In this document: positions 5,823 through 6,957 of the stretch, one piece after another
Position numbering within the stretch: position 1 is the stretch's first letter
How the letters are laid out: each line of letters starts with the position of its first letter
The notes under the pieces: model-generated
Told to the model about the DNA's origin: nothing
Database searches by the model: none
What the model saw: the letters and a program-made list of their open reading frames with translations, nothing else
NCBI GenBank assembly: GCA_003164075.1
Contig: PLRZ01000417.1
Span: forward strand, 1-6,957
DNA from: Bryobacterales bacterium
GTDB taxonomy: Bacteria; Acidobacteriota; Terriglobia; Bryobacterales; Bryobacteraceae
Length of the DNA stretch: 6,957 nt
Direction of reading: 5' to 3'
Program-made: the position numbers and the translations under genes

Positions 5823-6037
5823 GAATTTCACCACAGAGACACAGAGACACAGAGAAAACTGAGGAAAGGCTGACAGGAATTTACTCGGCATGATGTTATA
5901 GCCTGTTCTTCAAGTCCTTCTCTGTGCCCTCCGTCCCCTCTGTGGCCTCAAAACCACGGGGACGGCGACACGAGATCAATCTTACTTACGACATTCTTAT
6001 GTTTTCTCTGTGTCTCTGTGCCTCTGTGGTGAAATTC
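5823..6037. repeat. 215-bp repeat unit with 37-bp terminal inverted repeats
   Basis: Bases 5823-5859 and 6001-6037 are inverted copies of each other, matching at 36 of 37 positions and separated by 141 bases. Each arm consists of GAATTTCAC followed by CACAGAGA-type units and ends in AAAAC. In the left arm three perfect copies of CACAGAGA run from 5832 to 5855. A third, degenerate copy in the same orientation as the right arm lies at about 5918-5945. No transposase gene and no target-site duplication are visible at the ends. In the RNA of the minus strand the two arms could pair into a long stem. I recall similar CACAGAGA-tract repeats between genes in Acidobacteria and other environmental phyla; that is memory, not a search. 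Whether it is a MITE-like element, a fold in the transcript or a fortuitous pair of dispersed repeats cannot be settled here. Confidence 0.85.
5931..5965. other. Bulged hairpin inside the inverted-repeat unit
   Basis: CCGTCCCC (5931-5938) pairs perfectly with GGGGACGG (5958-5965). After a one-sided TCT bulge (5939-5941), GTGG (5942-5945) pairs with CCAC (5954-5957) around the eight-base loop CCTCAAAA. The 12 pairs are mostly G-C. No U-tract follows on either strand, so it is not a standard intrinsic terminator. It sits near the middle of the space between the 37-bp arms. Confidence 0.6.
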
Positions 6038-6048
6038 CGTCCACCCTC

Positions 6049-6957
6049 TCACGCCGAATAAATCCCCGCCACCTCATAATCCACCACCCGCGGAATCGTA
6101 AACTCAACCGTCCCCGCGCCCTCCACAAACGGAATCTGCCTTTCCGCGCGCAACAACTCCACGCGCGTCACCCGCCTCCCTTTGGGCAGCGCCATCCTCA
6201 CCTTCTGCGCCCCGATCGGATAAAACTTGCGCAGCCATCCGCGATGCATCGCCGGGTTGGTGTAATTGAGCACGTGCACCGCGAACCCCGCCTGCGTCTC
6301 CCACGCGAATGTCTCAATCACGCCCTCGCCTTCCACCGTTACCGGAGCATTGCCGCCCGCCACCCATCGAATGGAATTCTGCAGCAGCCGCGCCAGGTCC
6401 GTGTGGCCAGACTTCCACATGGTCCGCTCGATGTCGCCCGGGAAATACAGCAGCCGGCTGGCGCCCTTCTGCCGCATGACCACCGCCGGCTCGCTGGTCC
6501 GCTCCTGCAAAGGATACGACAGTTCCGGAGGGTACGCCACAAAGCCCGGCACCACCGTCAGAATCGGCGAATCCACCGGCGCCACCGGCACACGATTCTC
6601 CGCACCCGGAATCCAATTCGTGTTCGAGAAGCCGCTGAGAATCTCGTGCTGCCTCTCGATGCGCGCCAGGTACGCGTTGCCCAGCGTCCCCACCACGTCG
6701 CCGTTCTTGCGAATCCCGAAGACATCTGCCAGTCCGAAATCATGCCGGCGCTGGTTCCGCTCATCGTACAAGCTGGTCTCGAACGTGGCCAGCAGCGACC
6801 CTCCACCATCCACATAGGCGCGCAGTTGCCGGCACTGCTCCTCGCTCAGCAGCGCCGTATTCGGCAGCAGCAGCGCCGTGTATTTCGCCAGATCTTCCGG
6901 CGCCAGTTTGTCTTCATGCACGAAATCGAACAGGAAGCGGCCTTCGAGCAGCGCATA
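6049..6957 (-). CDS. C-terminal part of a glycoside-hydrolase-like protein with a GH42-type trimerisation domain (5' truncated)
   Basis: The frame is open from the right edge, beginning YALLEGRFLFDFVHEDKL, and ends at TGA 6049-6051; 302 residues are in view. A GTG at 6921 lies inside the domain and is not the real start. ALLLPNTALLSEEQCRQLRAYV (about 28-49) followed by GGGSLLAT (51-58) is the flavodoxin/glutamine-amidotransferase-like core seen in the middle (trimerisation) domain of family 42 beta-galactosidases. LLYFPGDIER and a small beta-rich C-terminal domain (about 200-302, with HVLNYTNPAMHRG) follow, as in multi-domain hydrolases. The catalytic barrel would be in the missing N-terminal part, so the sugar specificity and even activity cannot be judged. 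In several soil bacteria this domain follows a hypothetical glycosyl-hydrolase barrel and the protein is exported; that is family knowledge. It is separated from the dipeptidase gene by 244 bases and probably belongs to another transcription unit. Confidence 0.75.
   Translation of the reverse strand, partial: YALLEGRFLFDFVHEDKLAPEDLAKYTALLLPNTALLSEEQCRQLRAYVDGGGSLLATFETSLYDERNQRRHDFGLADVFGIRKNGDVVGTLGNAYLARIERQHEILSGFSNTNWIPGAENRVPVAPVDSPILTVVPGFVAYPPELSYPLQERTSEPAVVMRQKGASRLLYFPGDIERTMWKSGHTDLARLLQNSIRWVAGGNAPVTVEGEGVIETFAWETQAGFAVHVLNYTNPAMHRGWLRKFYPIGAQKVRMALPKGRRVTRVELLRAERQIPFVEGAGTVEFTIPRVVDYEVAGIYSA

Noticed and set aside
5832..5855. CRISPR-like tandem units
   Set aside because: The CACAGAGA units are contiguous 8-mers with no spacers, and no cas genes are present.
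5895..5900. TATAAC on the minus strand as a -10 box for the dipeptidase operon
   Set aside because: It is a good -10 match, but no TTGACA-like hexamer lies 16-18 bases upstream; the sequence there is the CAGAGA repeat. A lone -10 match is not enough.
5813..6047. Target-site duplication around the 215-bp repeat unit
   Set aside because: The bases flanking 5823 (CCGGGGGAACA) and 6037 (CGTCCACCCT) share no direct repeat.

Overview
The window looks like chromosomal DNA from a GC-rich, Gram-negative-type soil or sediment bacterium. My best guess is Acidobacteria of the Solibacter/Bryobacter type. That rests on protein style (a secreted M20 dipeptidase, a multi-pass GT-C enzyme, a beta-galactosidase-trimerisation-type protein) and on the intergenic repeats: short GGCAGGC/GCCTGCC palindromes and CACAGAGA tracts. 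It is an inference from memory of such genomes, not a database result. All confident genes lie on the minus strand, so transcription runs from high to low coordinates.

Layout in the direction of transcription. At the right edge (6957-6049) is the C-terminal part of a large glycoside-hydrolase-like protein carrying a GH42-type trimerisation domain; its 5' end lies outside the window. A 244-base intergenic gap (5805-6048) is dominated by a 215-bp repeat unit: 37-bp near-perfect inverted repeats built from CACAGAGA tracts, with a bulged hairpin between them. Next come three closely spaced genes that look like one operon: a secreted M20 metallodipeptidase (5804-4299), an atypical SDR/NAD-dependent epimerase-like protein (4262-3312, 36-base gap) and a polytopic GT-C glycosyltransferase-like membrane protein (3287-1764, 24-base gap). 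A 192-base, repeat-rich gap separates these from hisC (1571-414), a histidinol-phosphate aminotransferase. The left 413 bases hold no confident gene. They contain a long nested palindrome (65-165), a hairpin-forming GC stretch, a 17-base direct repeat, and possibly the last 41 codons of a plus-strand gene entering from the left edge.

How the genes fit together. The SDR and GT-C genes could act together on a sugar or lipid-linked sugar of the cell envelope, and the dipeptidase acts on peptides outside the cytoplasm. Nothing in the sequence proves a shared pathway, and hisC is an isolated biosynthetic gene with no his neighbours in view. I do not see a defence system, a CRISPR array, a transposase, phage genes, or a clearly new multi-gene system. 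The least explained material is in the intergenic repeats, especially the 5823-6037 unit, one arm of which ends nine bases from the Shine-Dalgarno sequence of the dipeptidase gene.
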